Assembly: GCF_024713945.1 (NCBI RefSeq)
Contig: NC_134684.1
Location: 2,151,001-2,215,000 of the forward strand
Length of the DNA: 64,000 bases
Direction of reading: 5' to 3'
DNA from: Dermatophagoides farinae
Lineage: Eukaryota; Arthropoda; Arachnida; Sarcoptiformes; Pyroglyphidae
Position numbers and translations under genes: made by a program. The notes under the pieces are model-generated. The model was not told the DNA's origin. It saw nothing but the letters and a program-made list of their open reading frames with translations, and ran no database searches. Positions 13,111-25,201 of this stretch are shown in pieces (positions within the stretch are counted from its first letter, which is position 1; every line of letters starts with the position of its first letter).

Positions 13111-14111
13111 ATGATGGATAATAATGATATGATGATGAATGATGATCGACAAGTACGTAAATTAACTACGTATTTAGAGAAAAATTTCCACAATGTTTCA
13201 TTCGATTTTTCACAATATCCGGGTTTCAATTCAGCATTGAACATTGAACGTTTATTATTGTTAAATCTATCGAAATTAATATATTTTATTGAAAATAATC
13301 AATGGCTACCATTTGCCATTTCATTATTATATTTGATCATTGTTGTATGTTGGATTCCAAGATTGATGCGCAATCGTCAACCATATAGATTGAATGATGT
13401 ACTTTCATTCTGGAATTTAACAATGTCTTTGTTTTCTATTGTGGGCACCTTTCGTATATTACCTGAATTGATTTTCATGATACAAAACTATGGTCTATTT
13501 CAATCGATCTGTGACGATCGTTATATTGACGTAAGTGTTGTTTTGACAATCTACGTCATCTAATATTATTATTGTACGCATGTTTTTATCTAATCAATTT
13601 TTTTTCGGCATTATAGGATCCAAGATATTTTCTTTGGATGTCTCTACATCGTATATCGAGAATTTTCGAGCTGCTCACCAGCGTCATTATTGTATTGAAT
13701 AAACAAAAATTACTATCAATCCATTGGATTTATCATATAATTTCATTGTGTTATTCATGGCAAATGTTAGATATGCCAAGCAATTCTCGTTGGCTAATCT
13801 GTACAGATTTTCTAGTACATTCTTTTATGTATCTTTATTTTGCCATGAAATCATCCACACCGAATCAATTGCCATGGATATTACCAATGGTCATAACATT
13901 ATTACAAATATTACAGGCAATAATTTGTTTACTAACCGAATGGGTTAACATATGGTATCCGCAACAGGTTTGCCATAAACAAAAATATCTATCCATCATT
14001 GGCTTCTTAATTTATGGCCTATTCTTCATTTGGTTAATACATTTATTCATTGAAAAATATCTTCCAAAAACGGATTATCAAACAAACGAAGAAATGAAGA
14101 AAAACGAATAA
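13111..14111 (+). CDS. ELOVL6/ELOVL3-type very-long-chain fatty acid elongase, atypical histidine box
   Basis: Two exons, 13111-13530 and 13617-14111, encode 304 residues. ELO proteins are ER multi-pass condensing enzymes that join malonyl-CoA to a fatty acyl-CoA. Family landmarks in order: an N-terminal TM, a segment resembling the ELOVL6 'LWSLTLAVFSIFG' region, an 'SICD' motif near the exon junction, 'LNKQK' before the box, 'VHSFMY' and 'LLQILQ'. The C-terminus is KKNE, a di-lysine ER-retrieval signal. The histidine box, normally HxxHH, reads H-W-I-Y-H at residues 176-180, so one box His is Tyr (codon TAT at 13731-13733). The Asp of the preceding ELxDT motif is also missing (ELLTS). These changes suggest altered or lost condensing activity. 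The frame is intact and splicing is normal, so it is not an obvious pseudogene. A poly(A) signal AATAAA lies at 14244-14249. Confidence 0.85.
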
Positions 14112-15134
14112 TAATAATAAAAAAAAATAAATAAATTCATAGCCTGATGAATTCATATTGTGCTGCCATCTTCGGGTGGAGAATGAGCATTCATCAATTT
14201 TTAATCGTACAAATATTCATCATTTACTTTATTATGAGTGTCTAATAAAGAATTTAAAAAAAAAATGTTTGATGATATTCACAATACAAAAAGAAAACGA
14301 AATGATGATCGAGAATTCTATATTATTCATTTAAGTACCAATGTTTTTGTGTGTGCAGGTGTGTGTGTGTGTGTAGGTGTGTGTTCAATTTTATCAAAAT
14401 CAAATTACACCTGACAGATATTGCAATGAAAAAAAAAATTTTTTTTAAATTTGTTTATACAATTTATTATTTAATGTTAATGATGATGATGACGATGATA
14501 AAATTGAAAAAGAATCTTATTCATTTGTTTTTCTTCGAAAAGAAAAAAATTTTTTTTTTTCAAAATACCAGAGAAAAAGTTACCTAGAAACTTATTATTT
14601 GTTTTATATATATATTACAATTACAATTTTTCAGAAAATATTTTCGTAAATATAAGTGTGTGGGTGTGTGGATGTGGGTGTGTTGGAGAAATTGGATCAA
14701 TTAAAGCTTACAATATATAGAGATTATGTGACATAATTTGTATATGTGTATGTGTATGTGAGTTGATTTTTCAAAATAAAACTATTTACAAATGATGATG
14801 TTAATGATGATGATGATGTTGATGATGATGATGAGGAGTAGGAGTAGGAGTAGTAGGAGGAAAATGACCAAGCATTTTGAGAAATTTATAATACAACTAC
14901 AAAGTTTTTTTTGTGGGAAAATTAAGGAAACTATAGGAGTATATATAGTGTCGAAAGAAAATATCACAATGAAATAGAATATATTCATTTTTTTTCCAAG
15001 CCGCATTAAAAATTTTGATGCTCAAGCCGATCAAAACAATGCAATATACGTATACGTATAAACCAAAAATGCTAAATAAATTGGATAGAAAATTTGAAAA
15101 AAATTCTAAAAGAAAAAAATGCTCAACTATATTT
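14112..15134. other. Convergent intergenic region (elongase / cnc 3' ends)
   Basis: This region holds 3' UTRs of the two convergent genes, TG-rich microsatellites at 14347-14390 and about 14655-14683, and (ATG)n near 14792-14832. No coding exon is supported. Confidence 0.5.
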
Positions 15135-18100
15135 CTATCGTTGTTTTTGTTGATCATCAAATTCATCGATACCATATGATGAAATGGGAACCGGTGGTGT
15201 AGTCGTCGTCGTTACAGTAGTATTAGTCACGATAAATCCATTGGTTGAATTACCATTGATTTGGATCTCGTTAGATGATGAATCTTTTAAAGGAAAATCC
15301 GGTGGACTAGATGATAATTCAAGAAATGTTTGCCTTGACGATGATGCTTCGACAACAAAATGATAGAGTTTATTATATTTATCTCGAGCCATTTCGCGAA
15401 CCATTAATAATTGATTATATTGATTTTCAAGGGAATCTTTTTGATTGTACATAGTGTCCACTTCGGATTGTAATCCCATTATTTGATCTAGTTTACGTTT
15501 GCGACAATTTTGTGCTGCAACTTTATTTTTACCTATTTAAAATAATCAAGAAAAATTTTTTTAAAATCACAATTATTGATAATAATCACTTACCTCGCCT
15601 TCGTATATCACGAATGAGTGATAATTGAATTTCAGTCAATTCATATTTAGTCAATCTTTCATTGAATTCATCAATAGGCAAATTGATAATATCTTCAGTT
15701 GATATAGGAATATTTAAAGCACGAGCTCTTTTTTCATCACGATTAAAATGATTATGTTCAGTATCGCTGCTGATACTATCGCTGGCACGTTGTTTCGAAT
15801 GACGATTTGATTTTTGTTTATTATTGAGCACATTTTCATTCTGTGAATCATTTTCAATGTTTTCTTGTTTAATCCAATCATTCGAAGATGAACAGGACAC
15901 ATTTGTACTAGCTATCGAAGAATGTATTGGTTCATTATTATTAGGCAATTGAGCATATGTATGATTATGTTGTACAGCAGTTGTTGGATAATAATTGATT
16001 GAATTATAGTGGCCAATTCCATTCGAATCAATCATTGAATATGGTGTAGAATTTGAATAAAGATAGTTCATTGGGGGATATTCACCATAATAATCGGTCA
16101 ATTGTACGATATTTTTGCCTTCATCATTCTTATTACTACTATCATCATTGGTATTCATACTAGTATTACTACTGCTAATACTGTTTTTACCAAAAAGGCG
16201 ATATTTTTTCTTTGCAGCCGAATTATTATTATTATTATCATTATTATTATTATTACCACAGGATAGATTATTCATTTCACAATTATATGATGAAGATTCT
16301 GATGAAGTATCAATCAAATCCTATAAATAAATGAAAATGTAAATTTAATATAAAGATTATGATCATAACCAAAAATGACGGCACACTTACATTATCCGAT
16401 AATGAATGAACACGATCAGAACTCATTGATGATACAGCTGAATCACTACTTTTATCGAAACAATCTTCTGTGTTTGTATGGACGAATTTTTGTTGTTGTT
16501 CATGATCGTTATTAGTATTGAGTAAGTTTTGTGATACAGGTGTTGAGGTAGTAGGTGTGGACTGTGTAGGAATTGTAGATAATGAATTATATTCAAAATT
16601 CTGTCCATGTTGATTGATATCTGATGGATAATTATATTCATCTAAATAGCCATTATAGAAACAATCCGGTACGGAATTATTGGTTGGAAATGATACATTG
16701 CTCATATAAGTACCGGCATCACCATTATTGAAACCATTATAAGACAAATCTGAATTCAAATGATGATCTTGACCATTGGACAGTGTTGTTAAGGAAGAAT
16801 AAAGTACGGCACTTAAATTGTTGTGACCATTTTCATTTGTGTTATTGCTGTTATTATTATTGCAATAATATTGCCCTATGAAATGATTTATTTTTGAAAT
16901 GTTTATTTGATCACTCTATCATCATCATTTAACATACCGGAACAATTATTGAGAAGTTGACCGTTGGAACTTTGTTCATAGAGATTACAATTTTGTGTAA
17001 CATCATAAATCGGATATTCGGGACCATTTTCATCTGTAGCGATTGTTGTAATTGGATTCGCTTGATATCCATTATATGATGACCATTCGTTATGATGATT
17101 ACCATATGAATCGGTTTCATTCTAGAGAAAAAAAAATCAAACAAAAATTATAAGAATTGAAAAACGTGTTTATAAGAAAAACAAACAAACAAAAAATGAA
17201 GAAAATTCATGACTAACAGATTTTTTAATCAGACAATAATCATTAATAGGATTAGGATTAGCTACAGCCGCCGCTGTCGTTGTTGTTGATGCTGTTGCTG
17301 CTGCTGATGCTGTTGTGAATGGTGAAGCCGAACTCAATATGTAAAGAGAACTGCAGGCACCGTTAGGATTTTCCATCATCATTTTGCGTTAATTGTCAGA
17401 TTTAAAGACAAATATAATATTGACGATAAACAAATAAGAATAACAATGATGAACAAAAAAAAATACAAAGAATGAAAAAAAAATGAAAAACCCAAGATCA
17501 ATTTGTCGATGACAATGTCAAAATTCGAAATGAACAAAATTGGATAAAATTTTTTGCGGCTAGAAACAAACAAACAAGCAGACAAAAAATATATATCGAT
17601 CAAAGATGTCTTTGACTTCCGACGACGATAAAAAATCCTATCATTAGACTGAGGCCAAACTGTATATGGATTTTATCCAACATAGAAAAAAAAACATGCA
17701 CCAACTACGACAATAAAACACCTAGGTGAATCATAATTTGGTATATATACCTAGACAAATATCTATACAATGCAACAGGTATCGCCTTTTTATTAAATGA
17801 AAACATATAGAAAAATAGGTGGTGGCCTGAAAAGGAGGCGCGGTCTTTATATGTAGTGGCAAATAAAAATAATAACCGATCATTGTCAAACCAACCATTC
17901 TATCTATTATTATTGTTCATCAACAGGTGACAATTGAATTATTTTTTTTCTGTCAATTGTCTAACCTACCATTGACTATACAACACACACACAGACACAT
18001 CATCTTCATTATAGTATTACCAAAAAAAAAAAAAAAACAAAAAAAATCTTCCGATTTCTCATTGAATTCTGTATTCCTAGATTGAAAAAAAAATCTCTGA

Positions 18101-21100
18101 ATCAAAATTTAAGAATTCGTTGGGAAAAAATTTATTATATTCACAACATCAACAACGAGATTGACATTTCACACATACAAATGATAGGATGCCCACCCAC
18201 CTACATAGTGTCTAAATCGAAACAAACAATGAAAACCAAATACGTGACAAAGCATAAAAAAAATTCATAATCATATACGTATTAAGTGATCTCATTCTAT
18301 AAATTCTTTGCATCTATTCTATATAAAAGTACGGATACAAATGCCCATCACCATCACAATGGCAATGTAGGATCATAATGTATATATTTTTTTTGTCTGT
18401 CTATGTGTGTGTGTGTGTGTGTGGAACTAATCATTGACAAATAATTGAATCATATGATGTATCACGAAAGTGCCAACGACACATTCCAGAAAATTCAAAA
18501 TTTAAACACAAAAAAAAATAGTAGCTTAAACTAAAGTTCATCATACACACGAATACACGACGCATAATAATGATTTGATTCACATTCACAAACAATGAAG
18601 CAAAAAAAAAATTGAATTAATATATCCGTAAGGGATTATCATCATTTGGCTTTAAACTTTTTTATATCCATATATTCATTTCTGGTCATGGATATATCAA
18701 AGACAAACATTATAAACAAACAAACAAACAAACAAACAAACATAAATACATACAGATGTGGATGATAATCATAAATAATTAATTTTTAGCCCAAATTTGC
18801 GATTCAATTATTTTACCCAAAAATAACGAATGGAAAAAAAACGACAACGACAAGTTGACAATGCTTTTATGAAGTGCTTTTAGTTTTTTTTTTTTTTTTG
18901 GAAAAAAAATCCAAGGAAGTAACCCGAATAAATTAATTAAAAACAAAAAAAAATGGTAAAAATGAATCGAATCAAAAATGAATTATGGCTATTCATTTCC
19001 AAAAAAAGAAAAAAATTCATTCATTCAAAACAATAACCAATCAATGACCAGAAAAAATAAGTTTATATCCACACACACACACACACACACAAACAAACAA
19101 ATACAGCTCGTGAATACACGAAGGACAAATGAATATTGAGAAAAAAAAATGGGTTTCCATTAAAGAAAATAATAATGTTCGACCTCCTGGTGGATATTTT
19201 TATTTCAATTTAAGATGGAACATGATACTTTCAATTTGAAAATGAAAAAAAACTAACTAAATAACTAGCTTTAAAAAAAATGAAACTCAATAATTCAACT
19301 ACTACTATGAGCTTAAAGCGGGTCATTCTTATGATCATACAAACCGTATATATATAAATATAAATATATATCGATATTTCTCCGGTATATCGATGAAATC
19401 TACTTTTCTCTTTTGCCACTCTATCAATATGTCAGCAGTATGTTCGAGGTTAACATAGTAAATCAACAAGTGTCCTGTATAACATACACACACAAAAACA
19501 TAGGTCGATCGGCCATTTGTCGCCAAATTTTTTTTCTTTCTTTGTAAGCAGCTGTCATTTTAAATTGCGAAAAATTGGTTTTTTTTTGTTTTAGTTTTGA
19601 AACGATTATTACAACAAAAAAAAAACGAACGAACGAACGAAAAAAAATTCTCATAGATCTCACTGCAAATGGGAAAACTTTTCATTGCTACTGCTGCTAT
19701 TTTTTTTAGCTATATATTGCTGCAAAATATTATTCAGAAACCAAAAAAAAAAAGAAAAAGAAAGGAGATATAAATTATAATACACGTTGAATCATCATCA
19801 TACAGGTCAATTAAAAAAAAACACTGGTGACTGTTTGTTGTTTTCTGTATAATCAATACCATGGGTAATAGATTTGTGAATAAGAGAAAAAGAAAGGAAA
19901 CAAAAACAAACAAACAAAAAAAATGATGATGATCGGAAAATAAAATTTACATACAACACAAAAAAAGTCGAATAATAATTATTAAAGTCAATTTCCGTTC
20001 TCAAAAAAATAATCAGAGCAACAGAATAAAAACAAAAGATGAAAATATTTTGTTTCAAAATAAAAAAAAAAAGATAACTTACCGATAATAATAATTCAAG
20101 TTCATCAAATAGATCATTAACATCACCATTATCACCGGAACCAAGAATAGGTAAAATTTGATCATCATCATCATCGAGTAGAAATTCATCCAATGTTGAT
20201 TCATCCACATTATTATTATTGTCGATATTGTTTTCAATGATTTCCACTTGTTGTTCTTGTTGTTGTTGTTGTTGTAGATCATTTTCATTAGATTTTTCTT
20301 CATTATTTTCATTTTTGTCAATTGTCAATCTATCCGGTTGTCGGTCATCATCATTATTATTATTGAATAATGACGAATAATCTTCAGCTTCGATCAATGG
20401 ATCTATCCAGATGAACAAGGTATTGAAGGAAAATATAAAGAAAAATTTTTCATTAAAAAAAACAATGAATTAAATCACATAAAAAAAACACTGAAAATCA
20501 ATCAATTTCAATTTCTTTTCAAAAATAAAAATAAAAATTCAAAACTCGTGTTTGTTTGTGTTGTTTGTGGCGGTGGTGTATGAGATAATAACAATTTTAG
20601 AAAATAACGATAATCTAGTAGCCACATAGTATACAACATAGATATTTTATCATTTTCATTCCTTGATGCATTATCATTATGACTTTTGAAAATAATAATA
20701 TAAAAAAAAAATCTAAACAATCATCAACAAAATATATAAAATCGAATCATATATCACGTGTGTGTGTGTGTGTAACCCACACAAACACACCCCCATTATC
20801 ATCGACATCATCATCATCGATGACTTGGATGATTCCAAGAAAATTCTGGTCATTTAGAATGCAATTTCGTTTGTTAATAGAAAAAAAAACAAACAACTAC
20901 AAGGACGTGTAGTAGTAGGGCGAGCAAAAAAAAATCAATTTTTTCTCAACCAAAAAAAAAAAAAAAACAACAGGAAAATGATTTGTTTTTTATTATTGTT
21001 TTTTTTTTTGGTTTGCTATTAATGACCAAAATATTAATTGTTTCATCATCATCATCATCTTTGACAAATAGCCAAATCATTGTGAATGAGAAAAACATCG

Positions 21101-23628
21101 AAAATAATAATATCTTTGGTTGATGACAAAGTGATATGTTATGTGTGTTTGTGTTTGTGTACAAACACCAAAATTGGCCAATATCATTATCATTTTTTAA
21201 GATATAAGACTGGTCAATCAAATTGTCAATACATAAAAAAAAACAATGATGATGACATGTGCAAATTTCTTATATTTGATATCCATTTTTTTTTCTCTAC
21301 AAATTAATTAGATTTTTATTATTATTATTATTATTATTAGAACAGAATAGAATGAATGAATCATCTTTTATAATAATAATTTTTATATCACACACACACA
21401 CAAACACAAAAAAACAGGTAGTCACATAACATCCTAAATCATTTAGTCGACAAAAACAATGAAAGAAAGAAAAATCTAATCGAATTGAAATGAAATGATC
21501 AACCAACAACAGGTGTAAACATTTTTTTTTTGTTGTTCGATTTATCAAATATATAAAAAAATTCAAAAATTTGAAATCTGTAGCGCCATCCATTGATCAT
21601 GATCATAACCATCAATCAAGTTCATTGTATTCGAAGGTTTTTTTTTCATTTCAATTTCAATCATTCCTCATTATGAATGAATCTAATCACATTCGAGGTT
21701 ATATATTCTTCTTCTTTCAGGCAGCAAAAAAAAAAATGAAGCGCACTTTTAAAAAAACATTACTTTTAAATGATGAGTTTTTTTTTTGCCAATGTGAAGA
21801 AACAAAATTGAAATTACAATTGCTATAATATATTGTCATATGTGTGAACATTGGGGGAGAAACAAAAAAAAGAAGAAATTATTTAGAGGATCTTCACACA
21901 CACACACACACATCGACGTCGATTTCATCTACAAAAAAAAAAAATTTTTCATCAAAACATTACAAAATATATCACGTACTATATATATATCACGTGGAGA
22001 ATAATATTAGAGTTTTGTCAATCTGAACGATATATATATTTTTACCTACGCAAGAAAATTTTTTTGTTTTTTTAAGGCCATCTACCTCAGTTTATGAATG
22101 TAAATATGTTGCAATATTATTATCATCTAAAGAAAAAACACCTACCTACTCCTCCTACATAAACCTAAACAAAATAGAAAAAAAACAAAACCTCATTAAA
22201 GACTTTGTGTTTGTTCTAGTTGAATGCTGTTGCTATGATTATCATCATTGATATTTAAAGATCATTTCATTTTCAATTTGAGCAATAAAAAATTGAAAAG
22301 TTTTCTACCAAAAAAAAACAACATGGCCGACAAACAAAACTAATTAGATAGAAAAAAAGATTAACATTAGAAACCTACGACAAATGTATTATCTACTGGT
22401 TTTTAGGTGTGTACTTAAATGTGAGTTCAATACGATGAAAAAAAAAATGAAACCAGAATCCAATTCGAACGTAGGTTGTTTTTGCATCGAATGTTCAAAT
22501 GCAATGTTCTTTTCGGGTTTATGATGATTATCATCATATAATAATCCTTTGATGTGAAATAAAGTTACAGAATCCTTAATCCTTAACAAGAATATTTTCA
22601 AGGCAATACCGAAAATACTTGTACAACCTACGATCAATAGGACAGATAAAAAAACATGCAATTGTATATGCAAATACCAATTGTAAGTGTTGTTTGATGC
22701 CAATAAACTCTTTAAAGATGAGGCCCCCATATCATTCATGTAACTCTATGGTCGACCTACCAACACCGATATACAATTACATTGAAGAAGGGTTTTTTTC
22801 ATCTGTGTGTGTATTGCCAAAATTTAACAGAATTACATCACAATAAACATACACTCAACGATGAAAAATAATTTGGATCGATGTCAATGTTATGATGCCA
22901 ATGTTATATATATGTTATTCGATGGTAGCAAAGAAAATAAATAAACAAATAAACACAGACATACCATCATTAAGATTGGGCCATATTGTATCATCATTGA
23001 ATGGACAATTTTGTAGCTAATTGAAATGAAAAATAAAAGTTTATATATATATTTTAGTGAAAAATGAATGAATATTTACCTCAAAATCTATTTGATTTAA
23101 AATATCTGGATCAATTGATAATGGTGAACTATTGTCATCATTATTGATTGAATTTACATTAACATTTGATGACGATAATAATTGATTATTATTACAAACA
23201 TCATCATCATTTTCCTGTTTGATGAATACATTGGAAGAAAATCCGCCGCTAACGGGGAATGCAATTAAATTTGAACTATGATGATGATCCAGATGATTAT
23301 GGGGATTTGAATATCTACCTAATGAATTTAAATCATCAAGTATATTCAATGTTTCTCTTAATAATATCGAAGATTTTGTACGAAAATGTTGATCATGTGA
23401 ATAATCATTTAAATGTATATCATCATGATGATAGAAATTATCAACACTAATCGGTCCATTATGATTATTATCGATACCAAAATGGTGATAATTTGGTAAT
23501 AATAATGATCGCCGATAAGGTAATAATGATGACAATTGATGATGATCTGGTGGTGGTCGTATGGCCGTCATCAAAAGAGCAATATAAAACCATTCGGTTA
23601 ATGTTGATGTTTTCTTTCGTTGTGCCAT
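15135..23628 (-). CDS. Cap'n'collar (NFE2L/Nrf) CNC-bZIP transcription factor
   Basis: Long-form exons: 23080-23628, 22965-23016, 20083-20402, 16938-17121, 16391-16875, 15594-16320 and 15135-15532; all phases join, giving 904 residues. The C-terminus has the CNC domain ('[13 protein letters not shown]...') running into the basic region '[14 protein letters not shown]' and a leucine zipper, the diagnostic CNC-bZIP arrangement. Such factors pair with small Maf proteins on antioxidant-response elements. The first exon starts with a basic stretch and the hydrophobic segment '[11 protein letters not shown]', then '[14 protein letters not shown]', like the NHB1 ER-anchor of NFE2L1 and long insect Cnc. 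That implies an ER-tethered form needing release. The middle is Asn/Ser-rich and contains '[17 protein letters not shown]' and 'HNHTY', also seen in the family. I find no clear DLG or ETGE Keap1-binding motif. The region around 20134-20186 only loosely recalls it. Confidence 0.9.
17218..17382 (-). CDS. Alternative first coding exon of a short cnc isoform
   Basis: An ATG at 17382 opens 55 codons (Ala/Thr-rich) ending in a gt donor in phase 0. It can join the exon at 16938-17121, giving a 652-residue protein without the ER anchor. No splice acceptor lies directly before the ATG, so it reads as a first exon rather than an internal one. Long and short Cnc isoforms from separate promoters are known in Drosophila. 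A TATA-like element about 460 bp upstream supports an internal promoter. Confidence 0.55.
17383..20082 (-). other. cnc intron sequence upstream of the short-form exon
   Basis: These 2.7 kb hold the presumed short-form 5' UTR and promoter plus simple repeats: (TG)n near 18404-18422, (AAAC)n near 18717-18740 and (CA)n near 19072-19090. I saw no further conserved exon. Confidence 0.5.
17845..17853 (-). promoter_or_regulatory. Candidate TATA box for the short cnc isoform
   Basis: On the minus strand catataaag is followed by a GC-rich stretch (accgcgcctcc), rare in this AT-rich intron. It lies upstream of the candidate first exon ending at 17382. Its position and base composition suggest an internal promoter; nothing proves it. 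Confidence 0.3.
20403..22964 (-). other. Large cnc intron between second and third coding exons
   Basis: This 2.56-kb intron contains (ATT)n at 21316-21339, (CA)n runs, two CACGTG E-boxes (about 20756 and 21990) and an unassigned 117-codon frame at 22389-22739. A hidden exon carrying Keap1-binding motifs would most likely fall here, but I did not find one. Confidence 0.5.
22389..22739 (-). CDS. Unassigned ORF with one predicted membrane segment inside a cnc intron
   Basis: The frame encodes 116 residues with a strong hydrophobic segment ('[20 protein letters not shown]') and a mixed hydrophilic tail. Its composition is more protein-like than the poly-Lys/Phe frames around it. An in-frame stop lies two codons before the ATG, though a cryptic acceptor (catag) sits there too. 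I do not recognise it. It could be a nested small gene, an alternative cnc exon or chance. Confidence 0.2.
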   Translation of the reverse strand: MNDMGASSLKSLLASNNTYNWYLHIQLHVFLSVLLIVGCTSIFGIALKIFLLRIKDSVTLFHIKGLLYDDNHHKPEKNIAFEHSMQKQPTFELDSGFIFFFIVLNSHLSTHLKTSR

Positions 23629-25201
23629 TATATTATTGTATATTTGGTTTAAAAATTTTCAAAAAAAAAAAAAAATCAAATTTTATGAATCACAAATCCA
23701 ATACTCGTATGAATCGCATAGACACCGGATAATCGTTGACAATGATGAAACAGCATACAGCACAATAAAACACACTTGAATTGAATATATACATAAAGCC
23801 GAACAAAACAGACGAATTAGAATGATGATGATGATCGTTCAACCACTTTGCTCGTATAATAATAATAAAGAATGAATGAATGTGAATCTTTAAGCAGCTG
23901 TAAAAAAATAATATATATAATTGCGATTCAATTTGATTGGAGAATATTGAATTCAAAAAATTTTCTTTATCTTAGCTTTTTATGCGATGATGATCATAAG
24001 ATGATGATGATGATGATGATGAGATCCCAATGCAATGCTTTTCTTTGTAAAAGAGCGTGTTAATGTATATGAACAAAAAACAAAATGCAAAGCATCTATA
24101 CACAATATATATTGATATTGTTGTATTGAACATATAAAGAGCAAATAACACACAGTCTCAGAAGTCTCAATTTGCCAAAAAAAAAAAAAAAAAATTTTTT
24201 TTTGTAATAAAATTGTTGAACATTCACAGAAAACAGACAAAAAAACATACACACACACACACACAGAGAGGAAAAAATCTAAACAGCAATCATCAACAAC
24301 ACAAAAAATAACAGCAATAAAAGCAGAGTAAATCAAATCAGCGCCACCGTTTGGTCACTATTGGCGTCATTTTTGGATTCGAATACCTTTTTTTTTGTTG
24401 CATGCAGCCAAATAAAAAATCGAATCCAACAAGTTTTGTTTTTGCCAGTTTTGTCTTCCATCAACATCGATTGTTGATGATGATACATGTGACGCCCATA
24501 GGCCAATAGCACGATGATGATGATGATGATGGTGATGATCATAATATTATGATGATCACTTTGGCTGCTTGTTAAATGTTTCTTTTTTTTGTTTGTTTGT
24601 TTGTTATTGCTATTGCTTGCAATGACGCCCGATTACAAATCACAATGTTCAGCGTTTGTATAATTTGGGTAATGATGAGCTTGGATTTTGTGTCACCGAT
24701 TAGTACATTTGACGGACATCATTTCATCATGTTAAAGACAAAAGATGTGATATTTTTTTTTTGTTGTACCCAAAGGAAAAAAATCCGTAGCTGTCAAAAT
24801 AATATATGAATTGAATACACTTTTTATTGATATACATGGACAAATTGAAGAAATGATATAAAGATGAGCAAGGAAAAAAAAGTATGTCGAATGTATGAAA
24901 TTTGATTTGATCGAATCAAAAAAAAAAATTTTTTTTTTTTTGTCAAATTCAAGATCAATCAATTTTGAATTTTTGAAAAACGAAAAAAAAAATTGACATC
25001 GATGTCCATGAACATTTTCGAAACGTCGTTTATGAATAATACATTCGAACACGGCTGATTTTTTGTTCGATTTTTTTTTCATTGTTGAAAATGCATGCTT
25101 GGAAAATGTGAAAAAAAGTTCATTTATTGTTATTCACAAATCATCATCATCATCACCAAAGTTTTTACCATTTGGACCGTTTTACAATCCACTAATCCAT
25201 T
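23629..25201. other. Divergent intergenic region (cnc long form / CSE1L promoters)
   Basis: 1.57 kb between two start codons in opposite directions, so it must hold both promoters. It contains (ATG)n at 24001-24021, (CA)n near 24248-24264 and three copies of the heptamer TGACGCC (24363-24369 on -, 24489-24495 and 24623-24629 on +). No exon is supported. Confidence 0.5.
24001..24021. repeat. (ATG)n trinucleotide repeat
   Basis: Seven ATG units in the cnc/CSE1L intergenic region. The same ATG/ATC family recurs at 11034-11061, 38899-38914, 55558-55582, 63878-63894 and 63970-63995 and is the commonest trinucleotide repeat in the window. Confidence 0.9.

Noticed and set aside
16115-16330. Leu-rich plus-strand frame
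   Set aside because: It is the reverse of the Asn/Ser repeats of the cnc coding exon.
19370-19400. Minus-strand 'YTGEI' resembling an ETGE Keap1 motif in a cnc intron
   Set aside because: The first residue is Tyr rather than Glu, flanking sequence is not Neh2-like and no clean exon boundaries surround it.
24363-24385. GGATTCGAATACC followed by a T-run, like a tRNA B box and Pol III terminator
   Set aside because: The T-run follows directly with no acceptor stem, and no A box or clover-leaf arms fit upstream.
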